NCBI GenBank assembly: GCA_033063855.1
Contig: CP093830.1
Location: 12,090,854 to 12,154,853 of the forward strand
Source of the DNA: Smittia aterrima
Taxonomy: Eukaryota; Arthropoda; Insecta; Diptera; Chironomidae
Length of the DNA: 64,000 nt
Direction of reading: 5' to 3'
In this document: positions 52,601 to 62,906 of the stretch, in pieces
Position numbering within the stretch: the stretch's first letter is position 1
Layout of the letters: each line of letters starts with the position of its first letter
Notes under the pieces: generated by a model
Database searches by the model: none
The model's input: only the letters and a program-made list of their open reading frames with translations
Told to the model about the DNA's origin: nothing
Program-made: the position numbers and the translations under genes

Positions 52601-53138
52601 TCCATTATAGTAAACGTAGCATCGAGAATGGATTCGTGCGGGGTTCTCAATCGACTTCAGGTAAAAACAGTTTCGATTTTTCCTTCCTTCACTCTTTTTT
52701 TTCCTGTGATCCCTTCTCGTCTTTCCCGAGCGCCCAATAAAAATTCGATTTAAATTCAATTTTCCCATCGCAACCTCTGGCGATATTGCAACACTTTAAT
52801 ATGTGTAAGCTCATTCTTTCCTCTCTCCCAGTTTTAAATGAAAATATTTGCTTGCACTAAAATTTACATTCTCCTGAGTGAAGTTGAAGGCTAAAGCAAA
52901 TATTATTCAACCTCCGCTTTTTTCCGAATGAAATATTTAAGCAATTTTTACAGTTGATAGTTCTTATGCAATTTTGTTTATTTTTCTCATTTTTTATAAA
53001 ACACAGACGACAGAGAACACAGCTAAAGTTTTGATGGCAGCTGGTTACAATTGCGAATGTCGCGGAGCTATCCCAGTGAAGGGCAAAGGGATACTCACAA
53101 CGTATTTTGTTAAAACTCCATTTGACGACAAATTATAA
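37471..53138 (+). CDS. Ac78C: Transmembrane adenylyl cyclase, Ac78C-like, 19 coding exons
   Basis: Makes cAMP from ATP at the plasma membrane under G-protein control. Exons: 37471-37603 (or alternative 42604-42688), 45199-45329, 45810-46010, 46080-46616, 46678-46805, 47395-47553, 48202-48334, 49064-49607, 49687-49814, 49889-50115, 50178-50696, 50792-50954, 51187-51237, 51309-51575, 51701-51715, 52181-52334, 52401-52439, 52611-52660, 53007-53138. All introns are GT-AG and all phases join, giving 1236 residues (1220 with the other first exon). Architecture: cytosolic N-terminus, six membrane segments (63-218), catalytic C1a (about 285-474), C1b (475-700), six more segments (752-968), catalytic C2 (1002-1236). 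Metal-binding Asp302 and Asp346 are 44 apart, as in mammalian type 5. C2 has the adenine-selecting Lys1086 and Asp1171 and the transition-state residues Asn1178, Arg1182 and Lys1218. It should be active. The subtype rests on remembered similarity in the helix before C1a and in C1b (MTKYVECWGADKPFANI); an AC2/Ac76E relationship is the alternative. Two acceptors are ambiguous: exon 3 could begin at 45816 (a CAG, two codons shorter, later numbers falling by two), and exon 14 at 51306. The symbol is less certain than the family. Confidence 0.93.
37604..42603. other. First intron of the cyclase (5 kb between the alternative first exons)
   Basis: No open frame here resembles a protein. The stretch probably contains the promoter and 5' leader for exon 1b near its right end, because 42604 has no obvious acceptor just before it. 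Two short inverted repeats lie close together at 41527-41546 and 41567-41584. Confidence 0.5.
41527..41584. repeat. Pair of short perfect inverted repeats in the cyclase intron
   Basis: GTGTGAC, six bases, GTCACAC (41527-41546), then 20 bases later CAACAG, six bases, CTGTTG (41567-41584). Each has a perfect stem of six or seven pairs and a six-base loop. No function is known; they could be palindromic protein sites or chance. Confidence 0.35.
42604..42688 (+). CDS. Ac78C: Adenylyl cyclase alternative first coding exon 1b
   Basis: Encodes 28 residues, MTELVTFDHEKRHNDNYEDF onward, ending NEGEILS plus a phase-1 G before gtagtt. It joins the same acceptor at 45199, giving ...EILS-E-NSQLDDLYTRY, so it is a phase-compatible alternative to exon 1a. 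It is short, charged and acidic, like a cytosolic tail. The intron to exon 2 is about 2.5 kb. That two independent ATG exons both end in phase 1 with a G that completes the same Glu is good but not conclusive evidence; only transcripts would show which is used. Confidence 0.65.
45199..46616 (+). CDS. Ac78C: Cyclase exons 2-4: first six-helix membrane bundle and start of C1a
   Basis: Exon 2 (45199-45329) holds NSQLDDLYTRYRKRLRKS and membrane segment 1 (about 63-86). Exon 3 (45810 or 45816 to 46010) holds segments 2-4 (about 94-162). Exon 4 (46080-46616) holds segments 5 and 6 (163-184, 196-218), the signalling helix leading to the cyclase domain (EHRVKLECEREQQEQLLLSV, about 236-255) and the opening of C1a with SILYADIVNFTPLS, whose Asp302 binds metal. 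The intron between exons 3 and 4 is only 69 bases. Confidence 0.92.
46678..48334 (+). CDS. Ac78C: Cyclase exons 5-7: core of catalytic domain C1a
   Basis: Exon 5 (46678-46805) encodes ENQCLRIKILGDCYYCVSGL with the second metal ligand Asp346. Exon 6 (47395-47553) encodes DMRIGIHTGNVLCGVLGLRK and WQFDVWSDDVTLANKMESGG. Exon 7 (48202-48334) encodes GRVHITKTVLDYLDGKFEVE to YLIVPPK. Introns of 589 and 648 bases separate them. The strings are near-invariant in class III membrane cyclases. C1a supplies the two acidic ligands while C2 supplies the substrate-selecting side, the normal division of labour. Confidence 0.95.
49064..49814 (+). CDS. Ac78C: Cyclase exons 8-9: long C1b regulatory linker
   Basis: Exon 8 (49064-49607) encodes a 181-residue low-complexity segment: Thr/Ser/Pro-rich at first (TPSPPPISIMPGSPPVSP), then acidic, then basic with three phosphosite-like motifs, RRKLS (Ser618), RRRS (Ser631) and RKMS (Ser643). 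The first and third sit in the similar words RKLSVTNI and RKMSITNF. Exon 9 (49687-49814) encodes the more conserved end of C1b, KMTKYVECWGADKPFANITD. The composition fits a disordered regulatory linker; phosphorylation itself is inference. Confidence 0.9.
49889..50954 (+). CDS. Ac78C: Cyclase exons 10-12: second six-helix membrane bundle
   Basis: Exon 10 (49889-50115) ends with membrane segment 7 (about 752-772). Exon 11 (50178-50696) holds segments 8-11 (776-795, 820-842, 890-909, 913-933). Exon 12 (50792-50954) holds segment 12 (951-968) and the helix RTDFLWKAKLKVEQEEVETM that leads into C2. The loop between segments 9 and 10 has four N-glycosylation sequons (NQT at 845, NLT at 862, NIT at 868, NSS at 872), as expected for an extracellular loop of this family. 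Confidence 0.92.
51187..53138 (+). CDS. Ac78C: Cyclase exons 13-19: catalytic domain C2
   Basis: Reads LLENILPAHVAQHFLK, then SYSAVGVLFASIPNYKEFYD, GLECLRLLNEI, GIEKIKTIGSTYMLASG (Lys1086), LRMGLNHGPVIAGVIGAQKP, QYDIW (Asp1171), NVASRMDS (Asn1178, Arg1182) and VKGKGILTTYFV (Lys1218), and ends TPFDDKL. The spacings 1171-1178-1182-1218 equal those I recall for mammalian type 2 (1018, 1025, 1029, 1065). The domain is split over seven small exons, including a 15-base one. Confidence 0.95.
51701..51715 (+). CDS. Ac78C: 15-base microexon in the C2 domain
   Basis: Fifteen bases, coding KNNEA, flanked by a good acceptor (tttgttcag) and a strong donor (gtaagt). It is phase 0 on both sides, so it can be included or skipped without a frame change. 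Skipping joins 51575 directly to 52181. It falls in the variable loop after GSTYMLASG, away from catalytic residues. Confidence 0.7.
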
Positions 53139-53757
53139 TTTAAACTCGGATTCGTTTGTACTCTCCAGAGTGTGGATTATCGCAATCTTTTTATTCCGAA
53201 TCCTTTTTTACATATTTCCATGGAGAGCACAGGTCGTCGCTTAACGACTCATCTCTACCCTCTCTCAACCGCTTCCGCTGTTTATTCTGTACTTAAGTTG
53301 CGCTTCTCTTATGCTTCTTGGAAGCTTTTACGACTCACGAAATTGCAGAATATTTAAAAGGATTTGAATGAGAAAGAGATTTCTCGTGGTTGACGCCATT
53401 TAATTTGAAACAAGATAAATTGAGCTTCAAGCCATTTAGAAGCTGAAGCTGCGAAGCTTAACAAGGCTTTAAGCTTAGACGAAGACTTTGCATAGTCTTC
53501 TAAAATTGTTTGCACAGTTCTCACTCAATGTTTCACATTCCTTATGTAAAACTTTGGTAATTTCGAGTCGAAATGCCGAAACTTGGGTTTAACAAAAAAG
53601 ATTTAAAGCAACAATCTTGTAGTAAAATATTCAAAGGCACCGTGAAGCTTCAGCTTGAATCACAATAGAGAAAGAGATGTGGAATTTCGAGATCTGCTCT
53701 CCAACAAAAATCGTTCACACAAAAGAAAAAGTTTTAAAGTCTGACTCCCTAAAGGGA

Positions 53758-53763
53758 AATAAA
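53758..53763 (+). terminator. Candidate polyadenylation signal of the cyclase gene
   Basis: AATAAA about 620 bases after the cyclase stop codon; the first such hexamer I see downstream of it. It would give an ordinary 3' untranslated region. No transcript evidence is available. Confidence 0.4.
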
Positions 53764-56700
53764 CTCTAAGTAGTTTCCATTGGACACTGTAAATAAGTTA
53801 TTAAAAGAAACTAGGCCAAATGATGAGAGCGAGATAATAATACCACAAAATGTAGAAGAAGTTATGCATTATTGATTGATAAGGCTGACCAGATCACCCC
53901 CAAGTATATCATGAGTTCTAGTCAGCCTAAAATGGCTTCTAATCTGTTAAGCCTTTTAGCACCTGAAAGTCTGCCGTTGTTTATTTTTCACGAACCTTTA
54001 CACATCTTACAATCGAGACTTTTTATTGACAATCAATCTTTTTGATAAAACTGACAACTCAATTGAGTTTCAACACTTTCTTAATTGAAAACTTAATGAG
54101 GTTTTAAGCCAACACTTTGGAAATAATGAGCTTGGTAATCCATTTACACTTTTCGTTAGTCCTTCCCCCCTTCAACCTTTTCTAAACTCCATCAAGTATT
54201 TTTCTAATTGAATCTTTAGGAAGAGTTAACACAATCGTATTTGGTTTATGAAAATACTGTGAGATTGTTTTCTTATCGTTAGGAAAAGAAGATTTAGAGA
54301 TGAATAAATAAATTCGGCTTCAGAAATTCCATTTGTGGTCTTTTATTAATTTAACTTTTCAGAAACGAAATTGAGTTGGTTGAGGCGATGAAAAAGGTAA
54401 AAACGCAACTCATTTCACTAAAAGGCCTGAAAGTGTAATACAGGAAGCCTCTCATTTCACGCCCCAACAGAATCAGTTTTGGATGGAAGGAAGAATACGG
54501 ATCCGAGGTAACAAAAGGTCGACCGAGAATCTCTCTGACCAGCGGAGCATAGAAGAAACCAAAACTCAACAGACGTTTGACGTCAGAATTATTTTCATTT
54601 TTTTATAAGGAAGAGCATCTTCATTTCTTAATCAATGAATGTCTTTCAAACTGTCTCGTCCTTTTGTCAAGAAGCAAGAAAAGCTTTTATAGTTTCTTTT
54701 ATTGTAGTTTAATCCCAAAGAGAAAAAAATCTTTTTTGACAATGTTCCCTGATTGCGGACGAATGAATGAAACTAAAATCATCTGAAGCTTAGACGACAA
54801 TTTATTATTTCAAGTCAGGTCTTGATTTCAGTCTTCGCTCTCTCAAGAAACTTTCTCCCCCGCAAGAATAATTTATTAAAATTTATTCGACAAGAAAAGA
54901 AATTGGCTAAGGTGGAGATGATAATGAAATTCATCTTCATGAATGATTAAAGTCTTCTTGATTGTTTCAAGGGCACAAAAGATGAGCGAGAGTTGTCGGG
55001 TAGTAATTTGAGTTTTGGTTTGAAACATCTGTCGAGACTGCGAAGCTTTAATTGAGAGAAGAACTTAGCCAAGGGCTCAATGCATAATTAAAGAGGTTGA
55101 AAGTTAGTTTAATCCGGAAAGAAAAGATAACGTAGACTTATAAAAGATTACTCGTTGTGATTACATGATTGAGAGTAAGGACTGCTCATAGTCCGTCGAC
55201 AGCTGACGATAATGAGGGATAGGAGCATCCTGTTCATTAGTATCAATGGCAAGTTGATTGCAGAAAAACGTTTTCTCGTTTGCGTAGCAGATTTCCTTCT
55301 GACAGCTTTGACCTGATTTAGGGTTGAGCGGCGAGAAGTTTTAGATTTATGCTTTCCAACTTTAACGATTCGTCATTTTCTGGGCTTAGTCGAGTTGTGT
55401 TTTAAACTCAAAAGTTTAGAAATTAGAAAAGTTTTTCTGTTAAGTCTGCAACAAAAAAAATTATTTAGCGTTCGTTAACATCGCTTAGACTTGTTCGTTT
55501 GCTCATGACACGAGGCTAAGAATGAAACCCTTTTCAGAATTCCTTTCAACAAACTCAGAGATTGTTGTCGAAGATTTCGCGAAACATTTTTCTCTTAAAA
55601 AAGCTCTTCTGTAATTTGAAAGGCCTCGAGACTTTTGCTTTAATCTTGCGATTGAAAGAAATGAGATAACGGAAAAGAATTCAAATCCTCCAGACGTCAA
55701 TCGAGTCGTTGCTGCATCGAATCATTTAAATATTTCAGTAAAGTTAATTAGCCAAGCACAAAAATCGTTTTAGAATTTTCTCATAAGAAGAGCTTTTATG
55801 AAAAGCAATTGAAAGGTCAAAAAATTCTCTCTAGTGATGTTTGAGAAAAGATTTAGTTGGGGAATGCGAATCTTTCATTCATGACGAAGCTTTTTTAAAA
55901 GAATTTCTTCTCCGCCGAGCTTATCAAACTTTTAGAATCAGTTTTCAGATGAATAGAAGTCCTAAAAAGAAATAAAAAAAGGTTACGAAAACAATTTACG
56001 TCTTTAAACCCTTGCTGACCGTCCCTCGCCTATTGAAGCGCCACGTAATTTACAATAAAAAGTCAAACGACGAAGGCAACAAGGAAACTGAATTCAATTT
56101 CAAAAAAGGAAGCTTGGTCGAACTTTTAAAATCAATAAACTTTAATTTCTCACATCCCTCGTAAGGAAACAAGGAAAACACAATCTGCTAAGCTCCAGAA
56201 ACGTTCAATTCTCATTCCAATCTTCAAGACGATGGAAAATAAAAGAAATGAGGAGCTTAGTGCACTAATGTGTGCAAACACTGAATCGATAAATTTCTTT
56301 CAGGGTTGCACAGATATCTGTGTAATGCAATTACTCACGTCACAAGCAGATCGTAATGTTTTCCACATGAATGAAATTGCACAACTCGTTCCTTCGACAT
56401 AACTCAAGATCAAACACTAGAGTCACCAGCTCGAGTCATTTTCAAACGATAAACTAATTAATCTTCTATCTCGCGCCCTTCTTAACTAATCTAATCATTG
56501 ATTCATGTTGAGACAATCATCCAAACACATTTTGACTTCCCAATCAACCGTACTTCCAAGTCCAATAGAAACGCCGTTGAAATTTAGTTTGTTACATTTT
56601 CTAATGGCACGAAACGTGCTTTGACTTCTTTTCGTCGTCTCCGTCGCAATTTTTTTTCCTCACGTTTCAAATCCAATTCTGATTTGCGTTTCCACCGACT

Positions 56701-57239
56701 TTGAAAAAGCAATTTCATGGAAAAAGTTGTCCCTCCGCTTTGGAACATGTTTAATATAATTTATTGCCATCAATCTCGGCCAGGTGTCATTTTGACGGAG
56801 ATAAACAGTATGGGGTGGTGAGAGTGCTGAATCAAAGCTTAGGAATTAATGCCTAGTCAAGACTGCGAAAAAGAAACTCATGGCTTGTCATCTTTCGACG
56901 ATTGAAATTCTCTGAGCGCACTTTCCTTCGATGACAACCTTTCAAGCGTTATCCGTCTTTGAAATGAACTGAACAGTCATGTTTCTATTAAAACGAGGAC
57001 GCAGCTGAAAATTCAATTTAATATCGTGATGATCGCTCTCTTTTTTTTATCGAGATTGGGTTAATCGTTGGTTTGAGAAATTAATTACGAAACATTGAAA
57101 AAGTTAAACAAACGAGCTTATCTCTCTCACTCACTCACAACATTTTCTGTTGACTGTGCAACTCGAAAAACATATTTAAATTTCTCATTTACTTCGCCTT
57201 TGTTTCCTTCGTCATTCGGGGTCGTCGCTAAAAGGTGGA

Positions 57240-58708
57240 AAACATGAAAGCGGAGCATTAATTTGCGTCATTCAGAAAGCGAAATGGTAATGAGATCCAT
57301 TACATGTGTACTTTAAGCTTTAGAAAAGTGACACTGGAAGTTGCTTTTTGGGACAACTTGGATGTGGATGAACAAAATGTTTGTTCGTGTCTTAAGCATA
57401 AACTCCCTCTTCAAATTTATTATAAAAGTAAACAAGCCCCAAGGAATGGCTCGAGAAGGCAAACGGAAGAGAAATGTGACAAATTAGTGAGGGACAATTT
57501 AGTCAATTTAGTTTTAATTGTCTTAACAGAACGCAAAGCGGTGTTACAATTATTCAATTCGTGGGACGAGAAAGTCGAGACTTGAGGTCGGAGATTAATT
57601 GAAGGCGACGTAGCGAGAAAAATAACTTTCCCTCCGAATCCTTCGAAGCCGCAAAATTGGATTACGATAAAATAATTTCGAAGCTTCTGTGGTGAACGCT
57701 GGAAACTCAATTATTGTTTAAAGTTGAAACTTTGTTGCCAGAGGTGATCAATCTTGTATCTCACAAGAGTTAACTTCAGAAGCTTTGGAAATCAGGTTTT
57801 CCACATCTGCTATCATAACACAAAGTTTCCAGCGCCAATAGCTTTCGCTAAATGGGGAAGTTCGCTGATTGTTTCCTTATGAAATCATTTTTTTACCGAT
57901 GATTGCTATCAACAGGTTTTGTTCCGTTCAAAGCGTCGGAAAAACAATAAGCTCAGTTTTTTATTGAATCATGAAAGGAGTCTCGCGGAAATTTCGATAT
58001 TGTGTGTGACAATTTCCGTCGTTAATGTGAAAATCGCTTTTCTAGCAAGTGGAAAAATGTTTCGCTTTATTGTCAACAATAAAAGCGTTTTTGAATGAGA
58101 GAAGTAAGCAGAAGCTGAACGAAGGAAAATGCCACAGTTCTGATATTTCAATACACTCCCCGACAAAGTTATGTAGAAGATCTGCCATTTATATATTTTC
58201 ACAAGAAACGAAGAAAGAAAAGAAGAAACTTTCACATGAGAATTCTCATCTCGATCTTTGTGGCTGCGGTTTTTTTACTTTTCTTTTAAAACCGAGTGAA
58301 AAGGCAGAAATATTATTCAAATACGAGACGTGGCATAGTGAATGTCGTCATATGCGAGAGACATTTTATTTTGCGAGTGAAAAAAAAAGACGAGCAACAA
58401 GCCTCGGAGCATAATTTAATCAAGAAATCTGCCAGTCGACTGAAGCATCGGAACAATATCCGGACGGAAAGCCTTCCTCCGGTTTAAGACGTGTCTGTGC
58501 TTTTAAAAGCCTTCAAGCTTCTTTCAGTGTTGCGTGTATTCAATTATTAAAGAACTTTGCGAGCAGTGTGTGGTCATTAGCAAACTGTTCTGCCCTGGTA
58601 TCAGGAACCCCTCGAAGAACGAAGTGAAATTTCTCATTTAATTGCGCCTTAGGTGCAGAAGTCAATTTGAATAAATATTTCGTAGGCAAAAGGTCTGAGC
58701 TGACTTTA
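57240..58708. repeat. Tandem repeat unit, copy 1
   Basis: A unit of about 1470 bases starting catgaaagcggagcattaat and ending near ttcgtaggcaaaaggt. It is followed head-to-tail by copy 2. Long blocks are identical between the two, for instance around acagaacgcaaagcggtg, ggaaatcaggttttccacat and catgaaaggagtctcgcgga. Open frames within it (57304-57585, 58049-58414) are broken in copy 2, so they are unlikely to be genes. Confidence 0.85.
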
Positions 58709-60402
58709 AACATGAAAGCGGGAGCATTAATTTGCGTCATTCAGTAAGACGAAATTTGGTAATCGAGATCTACATGTGTACTTATAAGCTTTAGAAACTA
58801 GTGACACTGCAAGAAAATGCTTTTTGGGACAACTTGATGTGGATGAACAAGAATGTTTGTGACATCGCTGCACACTTAAGTCATAAAATTCTTCAGGAAT
58901 TTATCACCTATAAAAGATGAAACAAGCCCTTTCAAGGAATGGCTTTTGAGAAGGCTTTCAAACGGAAGAGAAATGCGTGACAAATTCCTCGTAGGACAAT
59001 TTAGTCAATTTAGTTTGACTTTAATTGCTTCTTTAACAGAACGCAAAGCGGTGTTACAATTATTCTCGGTTAAAGTTCTGTGGGACGAGACAAGTCGAGA
59101 CTTGAGGAGCGGAGATTAATTGAAGAGCGACGTAGCGAGAAAACAATAACTTTCCCTATCATCGAATCCTTCGGAAGCCGCAAAATTGGATTACGATAAA
59201 TGAATAATTTTCGAAGCTTCTGTGGTGAAAAACCATCGCTTGGAAACTCGACATTAATTTTAATTAAAACTGAAAAATGTTGAAAACTATTGTTGCCAGA
59301 GTCTGTGCATCAATCTTGTATCTCAGCAAGAGTTAACTTCAGTCGAGCTTCTGGAAATCAGGTTTTCCACATCTGCTATCATAACACAAAGTTTCCAGCG
59401 CCAATAGCTTTCGCTAAATGGGAAGTTCGCTGATTAGTTTCCAATTATCGAAATCATTTGAGTGCTTTACCGATGATTGCTAAGCTCCAACAGGTTTTGT
59501 CTGTTCTAAAGCGACGGAAAAACAATCAAGTCAGTAATTAGATTTATTGAATCATGAAAGGAGTCTCGCGGAAATTTCGATATTGTGTGCGACAATTTCC
59601 GTCGTTAATGTGAAATACCTGGGAAACGCTTTTCTAGCGAGTGGATTCCACAAATGTTTCGGCTTTATTGTCAACAATAAAAGCCGTATGGAGTAGTTGG
59701 TAAATGAGAGAAGTAAAGGGCAGAAGCTGAAGGTGACTAGGAAAATGCCACATAAAAATTCTGATATGTTAGCAATACACTCCCCGAGGCTTCAAGAGTA
59801 TATGTAATTCGATAGATCTGCCATTTATATATTTCACAAGAAATCTGAAGAAAGAAAACGGAACTTTAAACTTTTCACATGAGAATTACTCATTCGATCT
59901 TTGTGGCTGCGGTTTGTAAAAGCCTTTTCTTTAAAGGCAAAACCGAGTGAAATAGGCAGAAATATTAGTTCCTAAACTAATCGAGACGTGGCATAGTGAA
60001 TGTCGTCATATGCGAGAGACATTATTATTACTTGGAAGAGTTTTAAATTATCGTCGAAGGTCAGATCTTTTCAGCAACAAATGCCTTCGGATGCATAATA
60101 TCTAATTCTTTTTTAGAGAAATCTGCCAGTCGAAACTTTTGTTGAAGCATCTTGGGAACAATATCCGACGGGAAAGCCTTCCGGTTTAAGACGTGTCTGT
60201 GCTTTTTAAAAGCCTTCAAGCTCTTTCAGTATTGCGTGTAGTTTCAATTATTAAAGAACTTTACGAGCAGTCGCATTATGAAACGTTTGCCCTGAAGACA
60301 AAGAACGAAGTGAACTCAATTGCGCTTTAGGTGCAGAAGTCAAATTTGAATAAATATTTCGTGGTAGGCAAAAGGTTTCTAAAACATCTGGAGGTTTTAA
60401 AC
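58709..60402. repeat. Tandem repeat unit, copy 2 (expanded, mosaic)
   Basis: Collinear with copy 1 but about 225 bases longer, because dozens of insertions of one to thirty bases are scattered along it between identical blocks. Many inserted words are instead found, in the same order, in the third unit: gctgcacac(t/c)taagtcataaa, gcaagaaaatg, aaaccatcgct, gagtctgtg, taatgtgaaatac and gtatggagta. It therefore reads as a blend of its two neighbours. Confidence 0.75.
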
Positions 60403-61830
60403 TGATTACAAAACTAGCCTTTCGTCATCAGCTAGACTAACTTTTCATCGAGTAAACTTATAATTGAAACTATTGCAGCAAGAAAATGAGAGACGAGATG
60501 AGACGAACGAGAAACTTTGTGACATTGCTGCACACCTAAGTCATAAAATTTTGAGGAAGATTATTCCAAAAAACTGAACTGAAGAACTTTCTTTTCAAAT
60601 TGAGGTTTTTTATGAACTTTCCTACAGGCACAGCTTAAAAAAATCGAAATCAATCCTCGTCTTCAACAAACAGTGAGAAATCGCTTTTGTTTGACTGTTA
60701 ATTGGGAAGTTTCCGCACTATCTCATCAATAAACTTGTAGCACTTTCTTCTTTTGCTACAAAATAAAGTTCTTTCCAATACAATACGAATTTAGGAGCTT
60801 TTGACTGGAATAATCTGACGAGCGACGAGCAACGATTTGAGCTTTCCCTATCATTGAATTCTTTTTTTCGATAATAAGTTCGAAAAATGAAGTGAAATTC
60901 AATTTGAAAACCATCGCTGTGACGGAATGTTTGCTCCTCATATCGACTTAATTAATTTTAACAGTTAAACTGAAAAAATGAGGATTTGAATTTTTATTTT
61001 CCTGGTAATGAGTCTGTGAAGCATACAATTTTAGTCAGCAACGTTTAAAACAGCTTTTAGTAATAAATAAGGAATTAAAATAAATTTAACATTAATATTT
61101 AAAATTGCTTTCCGATCACGAATTATTTAATTATCCGAATTCCCTGAGTGCTTTCAATGAACGTAAGTTTATCATTCATCTGCCGTAATGTGAAATACTC
61201 ATGTAATTACGATTTAGGCCGACTCGTAAATGTTGTTACAATTAGAAGTTTCCTGAAACTAGTCTTATAAAAAACCTTGGAAACGTCATTAGCATATTCT
61301 CATTTTATCAAAATTCTTTTTAGTTTTACTAAAACTAATGTATGGAGTAATTTAAATAGTCGTAAAAAGGAATACTTTTGACTGCTCGAAAATTGTATTA
61401 GAAATAAAAATTTGCTTAATCAACAAATTTTTTGAAAGCTTCGTAATTCACAAATTGTTCCATGGAATTTGGACGTTTCGTTTAATGAAATAAATTGGGT
61501 AACTTTCCAATTGAACTTCATAGCAATTAGGCGAAGCATTATTATGCTCAGTCAGCTGCCGAGACATCTTAATTGGATTTGAGCAGACATCGACCCATTT
61601 GTAGGTGAAGCAAAATGCTCTCGCTTTGTTGAACGAAATATTGAATGAAAATGAAAATTTGAGGGAAACTAAATTAAAACAATGAATGAAAGTTTCCTAA
61701 TTAGAGAAGCTTGAATATAAATTTTTGCTAAAAATACTTCGTTTGATGACGAAGACTTTTTCTTTTGGAGGGCTCTCGGAAAACATTATTTTCCTTTTTA
61801 AATGGTCAGATCAAATAAAAAAAGGAATGA
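60403..61830. repeat. Tandem repeat unit, copy 3 (diverged)
   Basis: Weakly similar to copy 1 but sharing ordered words with copy 2, from tcgtcatcagctagac at the start to aaatggtcagatc near 61805. The end is not clear; a trace may reach about 62170. Divergence from copy 1 is high, so homology is supported mainly by collinear order. Confidence 0.5.
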
Positions 61831-62874
61831 GCACGTGGGCAGTCACGTTGCACAAACACTTACTCCCACTTAATCCATCTCATTGAAAAACAAGACGAGG
61901 TTGTTTGTTCATTCCTCGCCGGAAATATGTGCTTAAAAATATTGACAACCGGCTTTCAGCAGCAAAACGAGGATGAAAAATGGCTTTGGGCGAAAACCCT
62001 TTTAATGTACAAATTTTCAATGTTCGACGAGTCGAAGAAAAAAGTGAAAGAAAAGTGACACCCTTGAGCTTGTTATCTCATGAGCTCCGACTCTATCCAT
62101 TGATTTAATTACAAAGCAAACAAAGCTTTATACGGATATTAATGTATATATTTGATAAGCAAAGAGGGAGAAAACCATTAAGCATAGGCTTTTTCTGTTG
62201 TTGGAAAACAGGATGAAGATTAAGACGAATTATTTATGACTCGCTTTTTGAAATAATTCGTAAACAAAGGAAAAGTTTCCGTCATTTCCCATGGCAGCGA
62301 AGGGTTCAGAGTTAAATCATTTGCAGCTAGGTGAGCTTTCAAACTGACAAAGCGATGAAAGAAACGGAAGAAAGCTTTTAAGACTTAGGGATTTTTCATT
62401 TCTTCAGAGTTTGACCCTATTGTTTCAACAATCTTTCAACTTCCTGGCCTTAAGGGAAGATGCTTTCGATGAAACCTAAACAGTGGAAAATGTCTAGTTG
62501 ATTTAAATGTCTGGGGATTGTCCGTAAGTTGAATCATAATTATTTCAGTTCAATGAGTGAAGATGATAAATTTTCCTAATTAAGTTAAATAACGTAGTAA
62601 GTTTATTTCCTTTTACTAGTCGACTCGTCGTCTCAAAAGTGGTTGCTTTAGATCATTAATTATTGACAGCTTAACAAATTAACACTAATCAGGAACAAGC
62701 GTGTTATTTAAGCTTAATTAAGACAAATTTAATTTTTGCAAATCTTAAAAAAAATTAACGGTTTTTTTGATGTGTATTTCAAATGTTTCTCGAGTAAAAA
62801 TTGATGTGTAAAGTTACACATAAATTTTCCTTCCTCCGCAAGCTGAGATTGTTTTGAAAAAAATTATTCTTCGT

Positions 62875-62881
62875 TTCAGTG
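62875..62881 (+). promoter_or_regulatory. Possible initiator (or splice acceptor) before SdhC
   Basis: The word tttCAGTGT lies 29 bases before the SdhC ATG. It fits an arthropod initiator with the start at 62878. The preceding tattcttcgtttcag also fits a splice acceptor, which would mean an upstream untranslated exon. The sequence alone cannot decide. Confidence 0.3.
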
Positions 62882-62906
62882 TCGATTGAAAATACAAAAC
62901 TAAGTA

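Larger units (their letters stand above)
53139..62906. other. Intergenic region between the cyclase and SdhC
   Basis: After the cyclase 3' end there is no recognisable gene. Open frames are short and unrelated to known families. From 57240 the region is occupied by a head-to-tail repeat, listed separately. The last part before 62906 holds the SdhC promoter region. Confidence 0.5.

Noticed and set aside
58049..58414. 121-codon frame in repeat copy 1
   Set aside because: Interrupted by indels in copy 2 and absent from copy 3; no domain.
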